Below the pieces are notes generated by a model. That model was not told the origin of the DNA. It did not search any database and saw only the letters and a list, made by a program, of their open reading frames with translations. This document shows positions 1 through 12,000 of a stretch of 64,000 nt of DNA, one piece after another. Source of the DNA: Chamaecrista fasciculata. Its lineage: Eukaryota > Streptophyta > Magnoliopsida > Fabales > Fabaceae. How positions within the stretch are numbered: the first letter of the stretch is position 1; each line of letters begins with the position of its first letter. The position numbers were made by a program, and so were the translations under genes. The stretch is from positions 1-64,000 of the forward strand of contig QANZ01018310.1 in assembly GCA_003254925.1 (NCBI GenBank), in the 5' to 3' direction.

Positions 1-1260
1 GGTTGGTCCACTAGGCCACACCATAACTTTGCTTGCTAGGATGCCATAAGAAAGAGGATATATATATAATTAAATGTTAATTTGTCGAGTCATAAATGTT
101 CCCACAAACCATGATGAAAATTACTTCCCTTTTGTTTTATGGCTATATTTTACAATTTACAAAGAGTTGTTTGCTTTCCTACTTAACCATTTTTTTCTCA
201 AGTGAAAACCTTCAGCAAATAATTTTATTTGTATTATTATCCACAATTAGATTCTGATAGATTATATATAACTTAGAAAAACACTCCTTCCAAAGTTAAC
301 TAAAAGGAAAGAATTAAAAGATTTTTCAAGTACTCAACCAAATATCCCATATTACTTGACGTTGAGATTCAAACATTTCATGTTATCTAAATTTATATGA
401 AACATCAAAACATATTTCTTGGACAATCTTATACAAAAACAAGTAGTCATTTTTGTCTTTTGACTTTGATAGCCCCATTTGAATAGTGGGATTAGTTGTT
501 CCAAACCAAAACAGCACAAAAAAACATGATCCCTGATCAATATTCTTCCAATCAATGCTTGTAGTAAAAGTAGGGTTTTAAGTTGTGGGAGTAGACAAGA
601 TGATGCATATATTTATGGAGTTAATAATTATGGAGATGAAACAAGAGAGGAAGATGTGGCGACAGAAACAAGTGATGCAACAACTTAGCTAGCTAGAGCT
701 AGCTTCCATCTATATATATTACTAGTCTGAGACCCGTGCGTTCGCACGGGTTTTTCCTTGACAGTTTATATACTTAGCAATTGTGACATTTTGAAAATGA
801 GTAAATAAAATCATAAAATCCTATTGCCATTGGAGTAAAATGTCCTAAAATCATAAAATATATTGTTTCACGAATTTTTTGCATTAAAATGGTGATATAT
901 ATCCAAACAGCCATGAAGAATTTATGAAGTGGGGATCATAGGGTGGGTTTCCAGAATACAATTAATCAATGCTCAAATATTTCTTGCTGACTTTTCTATG
1001 ATGTGATCCTATCCCCAGATATGTATATAGATGTAATGTAAACTATGAACTCTATTAACTTCAATCACCTAACACCTTTCAACTATAAATTCCCTCCTAC
1101 CCCATCATTTTAAAGTTTAAACTGTTTCTTTCAAGAAATTCTGACATATTTTTGGGAGAAATTAATTTATTTTCTTAATAACAAATTCTGACATTTCCAA
1201 TTTTAATTCTTAGAAATAGTACAATTTTCCCAAATTTGCAGGGTCTTGAGATACGAAGGG
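1..1260. other. AT-rich intergenic DNA at the left edge
   Basis: I see no gene here: reading frames are short and interrupted in both directions, and composition is strongly A+T rich. The only distinct structure is the GC-rich hairpin at 722-751, described separately. The 3' part merges into the promoter of the NFD6-like gene. Confidence 0.6.
722..751 (-). mobile_element. Possible Helitron 3' terminus (GC hairpin plus CTAG)
   Basis: A perfect inverted repeat, ACCCGTGCG - TT - CGCACGGGT, lies at 732-751 in otherwise A+T-rich DNA. On the minus strand the hairpin is followed after a few bases by CTAG (722-725) and then T. A short GC hairpin just before a terminal CTRR with insertion next to T is the known 3' signature of Helitrons. 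I could not identify the 5' TC end, so the element's extent is unknown. It could also be an unrelated palindrome. Confidence 0.4.
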
Positions 1261-1277
1261 GACAGTCGAATGGACGA

Positions 1278-1338
1278 GGCCCAATTTAGGCCCATTGGTA
1301 AGATACATACATGGGCCCAAGTTCTAGATCCAGGCCCA
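1278..1338 (+). promoter_or_regulatory. Cluster of site II (TGGGCC/GGCCCA) motifs upstream of NFD6-like
   Basis: GGCCCA or its reverse occurs four times in about 60 bases: 1278-1283, 1289-1294, within TGGGCCCA at 1312-1319, and 1333-1338. The group lies 90-150 bases before the start codon at 1428. In plants such site II elements are bound by TCP factors and are enriched before nuclear genes for mitochondrial and translation proteins. That fits the predicted mitochondrial protein downstream. The motifs are seen; the function is inferred. Confidence 0.55.
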
Positions 1339-1427
1339 TGAAGCCCGTTTCATGGTAATTCCCGGTGTGACGACGACAACAACGACGACGATTGAGAAGT
1401 GAGAAATCTTCGTGCGGAGCAGAATTC

Positions 1428-3387
1428 ATGGCGGCGGCAAACTGCGCCAGAAAAACCCTTCAAGCCGCGACGAGAACCGAGATATGTTGTCGTTCATTGT
1501 CAGCTTCGGCTTCTAATGCCACTAGCTTCGGCGGATTAACTTCATGTAGACCCATCTTTGCTTCTGGGGTTTCTGCGAAGAAGCTTTCGCTCTCGTTGAA
1601 CTGGTAATTGGTGAACAACTGAAGATCACTATTCTTTTTTTGTTTTTATGATTTTTATTATTATATAGTCATTTTCTTACTGAATCGATCGGTTCCTTTG
1701 AGTTTGCCTGCAATTTGTGAAACACAATGTAGAATGTAGTTCTATTTTTATGTTAGCTGGCTGCTGCAACATTATTATTTTTGTCAATGGTGATCCTTTG
1801 CTTGTAATTAATTATCATTGTTTTGGGTTTTCTAACTTGCGGTGCCATGTCAATTGTATGTATATATATATATATATATATGTGGTCTGTGGATTCATTT
1901 ATATTGTGCTTTTAAAATCCTCTGAACACTGAAGCATTCAAATTCGGTGACATTTTATGCTTCACAGTGAATGCATTGTTTGTCTGTAGGCTTCCTGAGC
2001 AGTTGGCTGGCGCACAGATGTCTTTGATGCCTTTGTACAGTGTCACTGCCTCTGCCTTGTTCACTTCTCTCCTGTCTGTGCAAAATAATAAATGGGGGTG
2101 TTTATCAGAAGGTATCCTTCATATATTTTCTGAAATGGCTTGTGAATGCTATTTAACATATTGTTTCAGTTATCAATCCTATTACTTCGCAATCTCTTTT
2201 GTGTCCTTTTTTGTGACATAAAAAATGATGGCCTTTTTTTGGGCACAATAGACCTAATGCAGGCTTGTTTTTACTATCATCAGTTTTTGTATGGTTTCTG
2301 GGGTTCTAATTTTGAAAGAAATGATATATCAGGTCTAGTTTTATGTTCTTCCCCTAGTAGGGTAAGAGTGGGAATGGGTTCATGAGTTCATGACTCATGT
2401 TATGTCTGGGTTCAATTGAGAATGTTTTCAATTGAATTCTTCCATCTGTTTATGAGGTAATCACCCTATGTCTGGTCAATTGCGGTTTTTGGTGTCTCAC
2501 ATATAAGATGTCACAGTGGTTGTTGAGCAAGACTATCATTAGTTTTCCTTCAAATACAACATTCTTTTGGAAGGTTCATAGTTTGCCACAAGCTTACAGT
2601 CTCGTGGCAGATGAGTGTTAATTATCTAATATATATATATATATGACTGAAACCGTGGCTAGTTAGTCTTTTCCTCTTCCTTTCTTTATCTCCAGTGGCT
2701 GAGAAGGTGGCAGGAGGAGGGGAGGTTCTTCTGATCAAATTTATTAGCTAGTGTAATTGTTACATTTGTTTGTATGGATTTGGCATGTTAAAACAGTTTG
2801 ATTTATGTAGAGAGCATGAGTTTGCTTGCGGGAAGAGTTGGTTCTCTTTTCTTCTGTCCTGCGTATTTGGGCCTTGTGTTCAATTCTCTGCTAGAGTAAG
2901 AGTCTGTTTGTGTTTGTGAGAACTTCTTAAACCTCTCTGTTCTACTTGGCTAGGTCATGGAATTTCTTTTTTGTTGGGTATTCTAATGGATGCTTTTTTT
3001 CACCATCATTAAGTTGACTATTTTTTTCCTTCATATTTATGGCTTTACCAGCCTAAAGCCATGCCTTCTATGGTCCCTGCCTTCTTCCACACACTATTTA
3101 ATAGCTGGTTCCTTTGCCTTCTTCCTTTTAAGCTGGACAGTTTCAACATGACCCTGCTCTAATAGCAATATGGTGACATGAATGGAGCTGTTGAAGTGTG
3201 CATGCATGGTCTTGTCTTCATTCTTCCTTTTATCGCTTATCATCAGATGTATGAAATGAAATATATAAAATTAATCATGTTTGATTGCTATTTTATGTTT
3301 GTGGTTAGCACATCTTTCCCTTTCTAGTTAAGAACCCTGATATTTCCTTTTGTTGTTGTTGTTACAGGTTTTGCAACACCTCTATAG
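1428..3387 (+). CDS. NFD6: NFD6-like small mitochondrial protein (3 coding exons, 105 aa)
   Basis: Reconstructed exons are 1428-1603, 1990-2111 and 3368-3387, all with GT-AG borders and phase that carries through. The protein begins MAAANCARKTLQAAT and ends WGCLSEGFATPL. The central LMPLYSVTASAL segment and the GFATPL ending are, as I recall, hallmarks of the plant NUCLEAR FUSION DEFECTIVE 6 family. Arabidopsis NFD6 is a small mitochondrial protein needed for polar nuclear fusion in the female gametophyte. The basic, Ser/Ala-rich N terminus looks like a mitochondrial presequence. The last coding exon is only 20 bases, five complete codons plus stop, after a 1.26-kb intron, so automatic annotation may miss it. 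Alternative 3' ends are likely in this family. The molecular activity is unknown. Confidence 0.82.
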
Positions 3388-5272
3388 TTTTAGGTCATCC
3401 GGATACCATTAGGTACATGGGGGAAAAAGGAAGAAGATAGCATTCGCTGCAGGTTTTGTTTTGATCCTTGTTCACTAGGCACTGAGTAACATAAATTGAA
3501 TACTTCCTTTTGAAGTTTACTGAGACTTTCAGAATGTTCCCAGTGACATTTACAGATGTCTTTTGTTTGCTGACTGAGCTTACAGAAACAATAGTCTTTT
3601 TTCCTTTGAGTAACCCTAAAGTTTGGGATATTTTTTTCATTGTACAACGTGTGACATTTTTGAAATGCCAATAACTTACATGGACCTGTTGTAATCTTTA
3701 GTTCTAGTACACAAACACAATGTATGCATGTTGCATCCGAAACAAGATGATTTTTTTTTGGCTTTGTTGAAGTAAACTACCCACCCTAATAACTCCAATG
3801 AGCATCTGACACTCAATCATAATGCAAATGTTCTACCCATTTTTATTGGGAGAATTCTAATGAGTCTTTTAGATGGTATAATCCATTTGGTAGAGCTTTT
3901 GCTAAGAAGTGGAGAAGTGTGTCTGAGACAAATTTTTTACTTTTCCGTATAATGAGTATTTGAAATCCAATAGTGGGGCTAGCTCACTAAAACAACAATT
4001 TGGATGAGCTTCTTTTGACTCCTTGCACAGGGACTGTATAAGAGTATTAAATAATTTGTCAGTTTCTGGAAGATGAATTTACCTATGCTGCTCACCTCAC
4101 AATACATTACTGGATGCAGAATGAAATTAGATGTTAGGAAATTGATGGTGCTGTACTTTCATTCATTAACGCGACTATGTGACTTGCATATTTTGAACTT
4201 TTGGGTCCATGTTTCCGGGGGACCACGTAATTGAGCTTCAATTTATCAGTTCTGGAGATAGTACTTCATAAACAGTTTTGATGTGTAAAATTCTCGTGAA
4301 ATTCAGAAACATGAGTAAAATATCCATTAAGTTGTTCCCTATATTTATGTTCTCTTTGTTTTCTATCTTACCTTGTGGAGTAACTTTCAATGCTGTTATA
4401 TTTCATACTTGATGACTATCTTGAATCTTCTATACTGTTATTAATGCTGGCTTTTGCTGCAAAGATGGAAATTGAGGTTGCTGACCCCACTCCCCTAACA
4501 AAGGCTCCTCATATTAAAAATGTTTTCTTGGAAACATTGAAAGTGAAAGGCCGTGATAGAAAATGTTTACTTGATGACTATCTTAAATGTTTAATCATGA
4601 TTTCATAAATATATGCTGTAATTTTTCTTTTTATATAAAATTCTAATATCAGTGTAATATTGAATAGTGAAATATATAATATTACATTTCCATTTCCTGT
4701 TATTTATGAAAAAAGAAATATATAATATTTTTTTTTTGGGTAACGTCATGGGTTTTCCTTGCTATCCGTGTATCGATTTAAGTCAAGACTAATCTCATTC
4801 AGACAACAGAGAATAAAGTAATGAAATGCACCTTGCCATTTTTGAATTAATTGCATCGGATTAGAATGAAGTAAAATTTTTAGAATGAAGTAAGATTTTT
4901 CATATTGGCCTAAAAAAGTAGTTTTTATTTTCACACATATATATATATATCCATCCTATATAGCATGTAACAAAAAGATTCTGCGATAATGAAAAAATAT
5001 AAATAAGAATTGTTTACGTAATTGACCATTGAATAAGGTTTTTAATTAAAAGAATTTTTAGACAAATATATTAGAATTTTTTTAATTTTTTTTTTAATTT
5101 AAAATCACATGAAATTTTATTTAATATCAAATATCAATTAATATTTTTACAAATTTTAATTTCATATTTAAACATTCAATCAAAAAAATCATATTTCAAG
5201 AATCAAGATTAAATCAACATTTTTTTCTAAACTAATGAACAATAGCGACCGGACCAACGANTCGGAAGAACA
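3388..5272. other. Intergenic region between NFD6-like and DUF936 genes
   Basis: No convincing gene. The first few hundred bases are probably 3' UTR of the NFD6-like gene or its alternative transcripts. A coding-like segment at 4465-4590 (see findings) and a SINE 3' fragment at 4728-4812 are embedded. From 4940 to 5230 the DNA is almost pure A/T, then leads into the 5' region of the DUF936 gene. There is one N at 5261. Confidence 0.55.
4728..4812 (-). mobile_element. SINE 3' fragment with poly(A) tail
   Basis: A run of T at 4728-4737 is the poly(A) tail read on the minus strand. It is preceded on that strand by a segment containing TGAATGAGATTAGTCTTGA. The core GAATGAGATTAGT is shared with two longer repeats in this window, 44961-45095 (+) and 47600-47815 (-), which also carry a Pol III B-box-like sequence. 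The copy is 5'-truncated. Family assignment (Au-type plant SINE) is by resemblance only. Confidence 0.4.
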
Positions 5273-5321
5273 ATCATCATCATCATCATCATCATCATCA
5301 CCTTCTTCTTCTTCTTCTTCT
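5273..5321. repeat. (CAT)n followed by (CTT)n microsatellite in 5' UTR
   Basis: About nine CAT units run directly into about seven CTT units, 25 bases before the DUF936 start codon, so they are probably transcribed in its 5' UTR. CT-rich tracts are common in plant leaders. Length is likely to vary between individuals. Confidence 0.8.
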
Positions 5322-5345
5322 TGCTGTTCTTGATTCTAAATAACA

Positions 5346-7899
5346 ATGGCGACCCTAGCCCCTGGGATCCTGCTGAAACTCCTCAACGGGATGAACACAG
5401 GGGTGAAACCCACGAGCGAGCACCGGAGCTCTCTGCTTCAGGTCACCGACATCGTGCCGGCCGATCTCGACGAGAAGAATCTCTGGCCTAAGCACGGCTT
5501 CTACATCAAAGTCTCAGATTCCTCTCACTCTATCTACGTCAGCCTTCCCTCTGATCAAGACGATTTCGTCCTCAGCAACAAAATGCAGCTCGGCCAGTTC
5601 ATCTATGTCGACAGATTGGAGCCAGGATCCCCTGTTCCGGTCGTAAAAGGCGCGAAGCCGCTCCCGGGCCGGCACCCGCTTATCGGGACGCCGGAGCCAT
5701 TGATGGGGCTGAGGGAAAAGGGGGAAAGAAGAAGCGAACAGAAGCAGCCGCCGCCGAGAAGGGGGTCGTGGGGAACAGGGGGAGATGGGGTTTCGTCTCC
5801 GATGGTGTTCAAGCCGGTGAATTTGGACTTTGATCAGTGTACTCCGGTGAAAGAACGAGGAAGCAATGTGAAAGATCGAAACTTTATAATGATGTCTCCT
5901 ATGATTAGAGGAGGGAGAAAGGAGGGAAATAATAATAATAATAATAGTACAACAACCCCTGTTTCGTGTGTGAGAAGCTCTGTTGGTGGAGGGCTTTTGG
6001 GGAAGATGATGATGATGGATGGTAATAAGGTAGAAAGTAGTCCTGCTTTCTTAAGGAAAAGCTGTGCAGTCACTTCTTCTTCTTCTTCTTCTTCCAAGTT
6101 TCCGAGGAGTAGGAGTGTGTGTGAAAGAGAAGCTAGGGTTCCTATGAGCCCCTTCAAGTCAGCTGTAGGTACATTGTTCCCTCTTTGATAAATTATTGAC
6201 GTTGAAAAAGAAATTTGGAGACTAAAAAATATATTTTGAATATCTAAGGACTAATAATTCGTAATTTTGGGATGAACTCATGAACTAAAAAATAAGTTTA
6301 CTCTTGAATTGAAGATTTGTTGTTGGGGGGTGGAGTTGAAGCAAACTTGCCCTCTTAAAAGTTTTAGTGATGCAATTTTATGATAGTGAAATTCTATGTT
6401 TGATTTGTAAAAGGTTGTTTTTTGTGGGTATGATTGTATTGTAGGAGAAGAAAAGTGCCACCCCACCACCAAGGTTAAGGAATGCAGCAAGAGTGGGAGC
6501 TTCCATGAGTGTAGGTGGAGGAGATGCTCAGAGTCAGAATCCACCTTCTACTCAATTGCAAACTCAGTCTACTAATTCAGCTTTTGATGATAATAGCAAT
6601 AATCTTAGTCTCCCCATGAATTTACCAGGGAAGCTTAGCTCACTGGGGAAGGTAAAAATAAAATCACTAATAATGGTTGAATTAGTATTTCTAATCCCCA
6701 AAGTTCTTATTTCTGAGTTAGGCCCTGGCTTCTAATCCTTAAAGTAAGAATCTTTTAACTGTCAATGCTATGGATTAGAAGTAAAAGGACTAATTTTAGC
6801 CATGAATACACTCGTGGGGATGAAGATATTAATTTAACTTCATAATAGCAAATATAACCATGTTTCTTATCTGCTGGCTCTCTCTCTTTTGCTTTGGCAG
6901 GAAGCTATGCAGCAACGAGAAGTCTCCCAAAAGATTGCCTTACAAGCACTAAGAGATGCTTCAGCAACTGAAACATTAGTCCGGTCCCTCAAGTAATAAT
7001 AATCTCATTAATTTTTTTTATTAAATTAACAATCCCTTCCTGCATTGTTGGATTTCTATATAGCTTAATATCCAAAAGTTATTAAACTTGTCCAATTGAA
7101 GACTATAGAACTAAATAGTTTGTCCAAATTACTTGCTTTTATTACTGAGATTTTGTGGCTGATGAAATTTCTTTGCTTTTAATGTTATCCCAGGATGTTC
7201 TCGAATTTAAGCAAATCATCTCGAGCTGATGCTCCAGCAACCTGTTTCGAACGGTTTCTGGAATTCCATAGCCAGATTGTACAAGCAGTGAGTGACATGG
7301 TGTCCATTCAAGCAGCTACTTCAGCTTCAGAAATGGCTCACAACTCAAAGAACACCAAACATTCTTCTGAAGGAGGAGAAGGAGAAGAAATAGTCCCAGT
7401 TTTGAATGAAATCACACACAATTCAATGGAGCAACAACGCAGGAATTCTGAATCAAGCTTGTCAAAGAGAAGGAGTGCTTTGAACAAATCAGCTGCTTCA
7501 ACAAACATGGGGAAGCTTGTGAGGTCAAGTTCTAATAATAAAGGTCCAAACTTGGTGAAATTGCCACTTGATCCTATTGGTGAGAATGATGAGAATGAGA
7601 AACCATCATCATCATTGTTGTCATCATGTAGCAGCATAAGCAATACGATAAAGCTGGGAAAGCAGATTGAAACAGAGGCTGGAAAGTGGTTTATGGAGTT
7701 CATAGAGAAGGCATTGGAAAAGGGTATGAAGAAAACGAAAGGAGAAGCAGATGGTGATGTAAGGAAAGTTCCTCAGTCTCTTATACTCAAAGTTATCAAT
7801 TGGGTTGAGGTGGAACAGTGTGACAGTAATAAGAGGCCTGTTCATCCAAAAGCAGCACAGATAGCTCGGAAGTTGAGGATCAAAATGAAGAATCCTTGA
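5346..7899 (+). CDS. DUF936 family protein (4 exons, 607 aa)
   Basis: Exons are 5346-6164, 6445-6651, 6901-6992 and 7194-7899; phase is kept across all three introns (0, 0, 2). I ended exon 1 at 6164 (GCT|GTAGGT) rather than at the nearby AG|GTACAT, because only that keeps the frame into exon 2. The N-terminal 120 residues ([19 protein letters not shown], then [20 protein letters not shown]) match the plant-specific DUF936 signature as I remember it. The middle is low-complexity, Ser/Arg/Pro-rich, with an Asn run and a Ser run. The C-terminal exon has predicted helices ([19 protein letters not shown]) and a conserved-looking block ending [16 protein letters not shown]. No enzyme motif, signal peptide or membrane segment is visible. 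Function is unknown. From memory, a DUF936 gene lies next to ENT1 in Arabidopsis. Confidence 0.88.
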
Positions 7900-9094
7900 A
7901 TATGTGAGAGGATGAAGGAAATCCCATCCAGATGTGACACGTGTGCCACTTTTGTATAACTTTTTTTCTGGGGTTGTTCAGTTTGATGAATTTAAGTTTT
8001 TGTTGTGTACTTCAATGGAGAGAGTTTGCCCCACCAAGATTTGTGAATCATTCATTCATTGATTATCCCAAAATGTATTATTATTATCTTGGGAAAAATT
8101 AAATATTGTTTTTTTTCTTTGTGATCGGCGCTAACAAAACCAATATTCATAGATTTCAATCATGTAGAGAGCCTCAAAACATCTTTTAAGATATTCTCGA
8201 GCTCTTTACTTGACAAAAGCGTGTGGTTATGATCAGAATAATCATAGAGCAAAATAATTTCATCTATAAAATGTCCCTAATGTTTAAATTTCAAAGTCCC
8301 TATTTTTGATCAATCATAGAGCAAAATAATTTCATCTATAAAATGTCCCTAATGTTTAAATTTCAAAGTCCAAGAAGGCAAGAACCTATTTTTGATCCCT
8401 AATGTTTAAATTTCCGTTTTAGTTTCTAATATATTTTTTTTAATTTTGTTTTTGTCTTTAACTATTAAATATAATTGTAACTTTTCTGTTTCAAACCTAA
8501 ATATAATTGTATTTTTTTCGTTTCAAACCTAAATGTAATTAAATTAAAACTACAAATTAAATTGGATAATTTAAATTGTAATTAAATTAAAACTTCATTG
8601 AGGTCAAATCCAACGTGCAAATGGACTACTGGTCAACTCCGAATGCAACGAAATAAGAGCTACTAGTTACTCTTGACGAATTTTTTTTTTTTGATAATTT
8701 TGTCCGAAATAAAGAGATAGCATTCATGACTTCCAGTAAAAAGCAATATCCTACCTGCATCTGTATTACCAGGAATTTCGGCCATTGAGAACTACAAGAG
8801 AAAAATTATCTTACCAGGAATTACTGATTTCTGATACAAGAGAGGGCAATGTTGGCACTCAGAAAAAATACGGTAAACTATTCACAACTAAACTAGATAG
8901 GAACTGCAAAATTTGATCACTCTTTGCCACCAGATTATCAATGACTAAAAACGGAGGCTGTCCAGACAACTAACTGAATCTTGAAGGCAGTACAGAGAAA
9001 TACTACATTAAAGCGTTGGGTGGAGAAAATTCAGTGTCCAACAAGAAAGGTAGAGCATACATTTCAAAGAAAAAAAGAAAAAGAAAATCAGAGT
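7900..9094. other. Convergent intergenic region (3' ends of DUF936 and RBM25)
   Basis: Both neighbours end here, so the flanks are probably 3' UTRs. The middle contains a 72-base direct repeat (8240-8383) and A/T-rich, partly repetitive sequence around 8400-8600 in which TTTCAAACCTAAAT recurs. I see no gene. Confidence 0.6.
8240..8383. repeat. 72-bp tandem duplication
   Basis: The sequence starting AATCATAGAGCAAAATAATT at 8240 recurs at 8312, near-identical over about 60 bases, and its tail (CCCTAATGTTTAAATTTC) appears a third time from 8397. This is a local duplication, probably from replication slippage. Confidence 0.8.
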
Positions 9095-12000
9095 TCATTT
9101 TGACCTCAAAGCAAGGCCTGTCTCTACCTTCTTTATTTCAAAAATAAGCATCCTCCACATCTTGAGAACGAACATCTCAGCTTCGTCATCTAAAATTGAT
9201 TGAAGCAGTTCCAGCATCTGGGATGCTTTAACGTGTTCCTGCGTACTCGAAACAATGTAATCTACCAAAGTCGTTTCTTCTTCCCCCAAAAACTCTGTAA
9301 TCTTCTTTGATATCCAAGGTCTCATTCTTTCATGCAGCTGATGCTGCAAAAGCACAAAATACGAAATTGTTAATCTCGCTTTGAACCAAATAGTAATGAA
9401 CTTCATTAAAATAAAAGGACTGGAAGAGGAGCAAATTTATGCAAAATGTTTTCATCAGCTAATGTTTCAGAAACACTATCAGGCATTTTTGTAGCAAATT
9501 TTGAAGTCTAAATTCTTTTACTTCCAGGCTACCCAAACCTTAACCATCAAAACCTAGACAGACTGAATTGTTAACATCAATATGAATTAATGCAATAGCT
9601 GTTCAACTCAACTCAGTGTTACCATGCAGTCTCTATGGATAGAAAAGGAGAAGACTATTCTAATTGAAATAAAATTCGAATAAACACTAACCCATGCATT
9701 TTTCAACTTTCAAGTATTTATATCTACCTTTAACTCTGAAGTGTATGCAAAGTATAAAGAAATTTTATAGGATTCCTCCATCACAATCATTGTTGGGAAC
9801 TTGTTTCATGCATCCCAACAAATATTTAAACTATGAGTACTTCTTTTCCCTTAGCTCCAAGCAGCAAGATCTCTTATATAGAGTGAGCTCTAACCTATTT
9901 TCATACCTAATCCAACAGATAACCAGCCACAGACACAGATTGATAGACAGTTATATTCTATAAAGCACCATGTGCTAATGTGCACAAGGATCGGGGTGTA
10001 TAAATTTGCAGAAGTCAGTTTGCCAGACTAAGATCATGTACCTTGTCATATACTGCCCAGTTTATCTCATATGAGAAAAGCTCATCCTTGGTCTTTGGTA
10101 TCATATCAATCAACTGTTTTGCATCCAATAGCTTTTTGTTATCAGATGTCTTTGGTTTCTCCGAACCACGATCTCGATCTCGATCCCTGTCACGATCAGA
10201 AATCTTTTCCCTGCTTTCATCTTTGTTGTGAATACCATCTTCATCATTCCTGTCCCTGTCCCGATGGTTAGACTTCTCACTGGAACGCCTACTTCTATCA
10301 CGTTCTCCATCAAGCTTCTCTTCCTTGATATTAGCATTGGATAAACGCTTGGCGAATTCGGCTGCTGCAGCTAAATTTGGGGGAGGGGCCCCAGAGACAG
10401 TAGGTTGGACAGCCTGCAGCTCCTCTGTTGAATAATCAATGGGAACCAAAGGCCTCATCTTTTTATCACTGTGAGCATCATCCTCCTCCTCCTCATGGAA
10501 AACAGAAGGGACAGTCGTCCTTTTACCAGAACCAACAAGACCAAAACCTAACTTCTTTGCAGGAGCACCGCCACTTTGTCGTGTATCAGTTGCACCAACT
10601 GATGCCATGGTTGATTCATCATTTATGCCATTTAGTGTATTAACATCACCTACGTAAAGGCAACCTAATCTTTAATAGAAGGAGAAAGTTGCAGAAAAAT
10701 TAGAATAAAGTGAGTGTACATTAGAGAATTACCAATTTGGCCTTCATAACCATAGTCAGCTACAGTATCTTGTTCAGTGACAATAGTTTTGACTTCGTTA
10801 GTAATATCTTCAGTAGCCATAATCTTTTCACAACCATTCATCACATGGTCAGAAAGTAACCTCAGTGCATCTCTCTGCCGCTTCTGTTGTTGATCCTCCT
10901 CAGCCTTCCTCTTGGCCTCAGCAATTTCTTCCTCTTCCTTTTGTCGGTCAACCAGATCATCTTCCTTTTCGCGCAATCTTTTCTTTCTCTTCTCATCTAA
11001 CACACTTCTACGCCACCTCTTTCTTGAATCATCATCATCATCCTCTTCATCATAAAGTATCTCCTTCCTCCGTTTGCGCTCTCTCTCTTTCTCCTTTTCT
11101 TTTTCGTACTGACGTTCCTTCTCTTTCTCTCTTTCTCTATACTCCCAATCTTTCAAACATGCTTCATACTGTCGCTCAGCCTCCTCCATCCTTCTCCTTT
11201 GCTCCCTATCTTTCCTAATGCGTTCCCTCTCTGCTTCCCTTTCATATCTTTCAAGTTCCCTTTCCTTTTCTCGTTTTAGTTCCCTGTCTCGGTCTCTCTC
11301 CCTGCTTCTCCTATCATGTCTTCTATCAGGGGTCTCAGGTCTATCATGTTCACTACTTGGTTTGTTATCAACATCTGCCTCCCCGTCATTTTTATCTTCA
11401 GAAGCCTCTACAGAATTCAAAAAACAAAGCTCTTCATTAAACTATTCAGAAAAAGGGTTGGGGGTTGAGTGGGCAGGGGGAGCAGGGGAAGAGAGGTATG
11501 CCACTAAGAATAATGCTTAACAACAAAAAAGAAAGAAAGGAAGATAAATTGTTAATTCAGGTAAGGGCCAATAGATGAAAAATATAATAGACACCCTTTA
11601 GCTCATTTGTACAACTCACCATTATTCACCACATCTGCATCAGAGTCTCCCTCTCTTGTTTTAGCAGATTGTTCTGAAGCTAAATTTGTAGGGCCATCAG
11701 GCGTGACCTGTGGAGGGGGTGGAGGTGGAGGCCTTGTCTTCAACCTCTCCTCTATCATGTTCTTAATTTTCTCTAAAGCCACTCGATCAGCTTCCCTGTC
11801 TTCATCAGTAACAATATCAAAGTTTGTTATATCATGACTTTCCTTGTTTCCTGAATCTTTGTCTTCTTTCTTTGAGTGCTCAACATCAGCCTTCCCATCC
11901 TCACCTGCATTAGGATGTTGTGCACTCTCATTGTCTTTTTCAGATCCAACAGTCGGAGTATCTTTTTTCTTGGAGTTCTCAGTTTTTTTCGCAACATAAC

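Noticed and set aside
5834..6157. Minus-strand frame with Glu and Leu runs
   Set aside because: Shadow of low-complexity codons in DUF936 exon 1.
6168..6169. Alternative DUF936 exon 1 donor AG|GTACAT
   Set aside because: Joining there shifts the frame and reaches a stop within exon 2; the donor at 6165 keeps a continuous protein.
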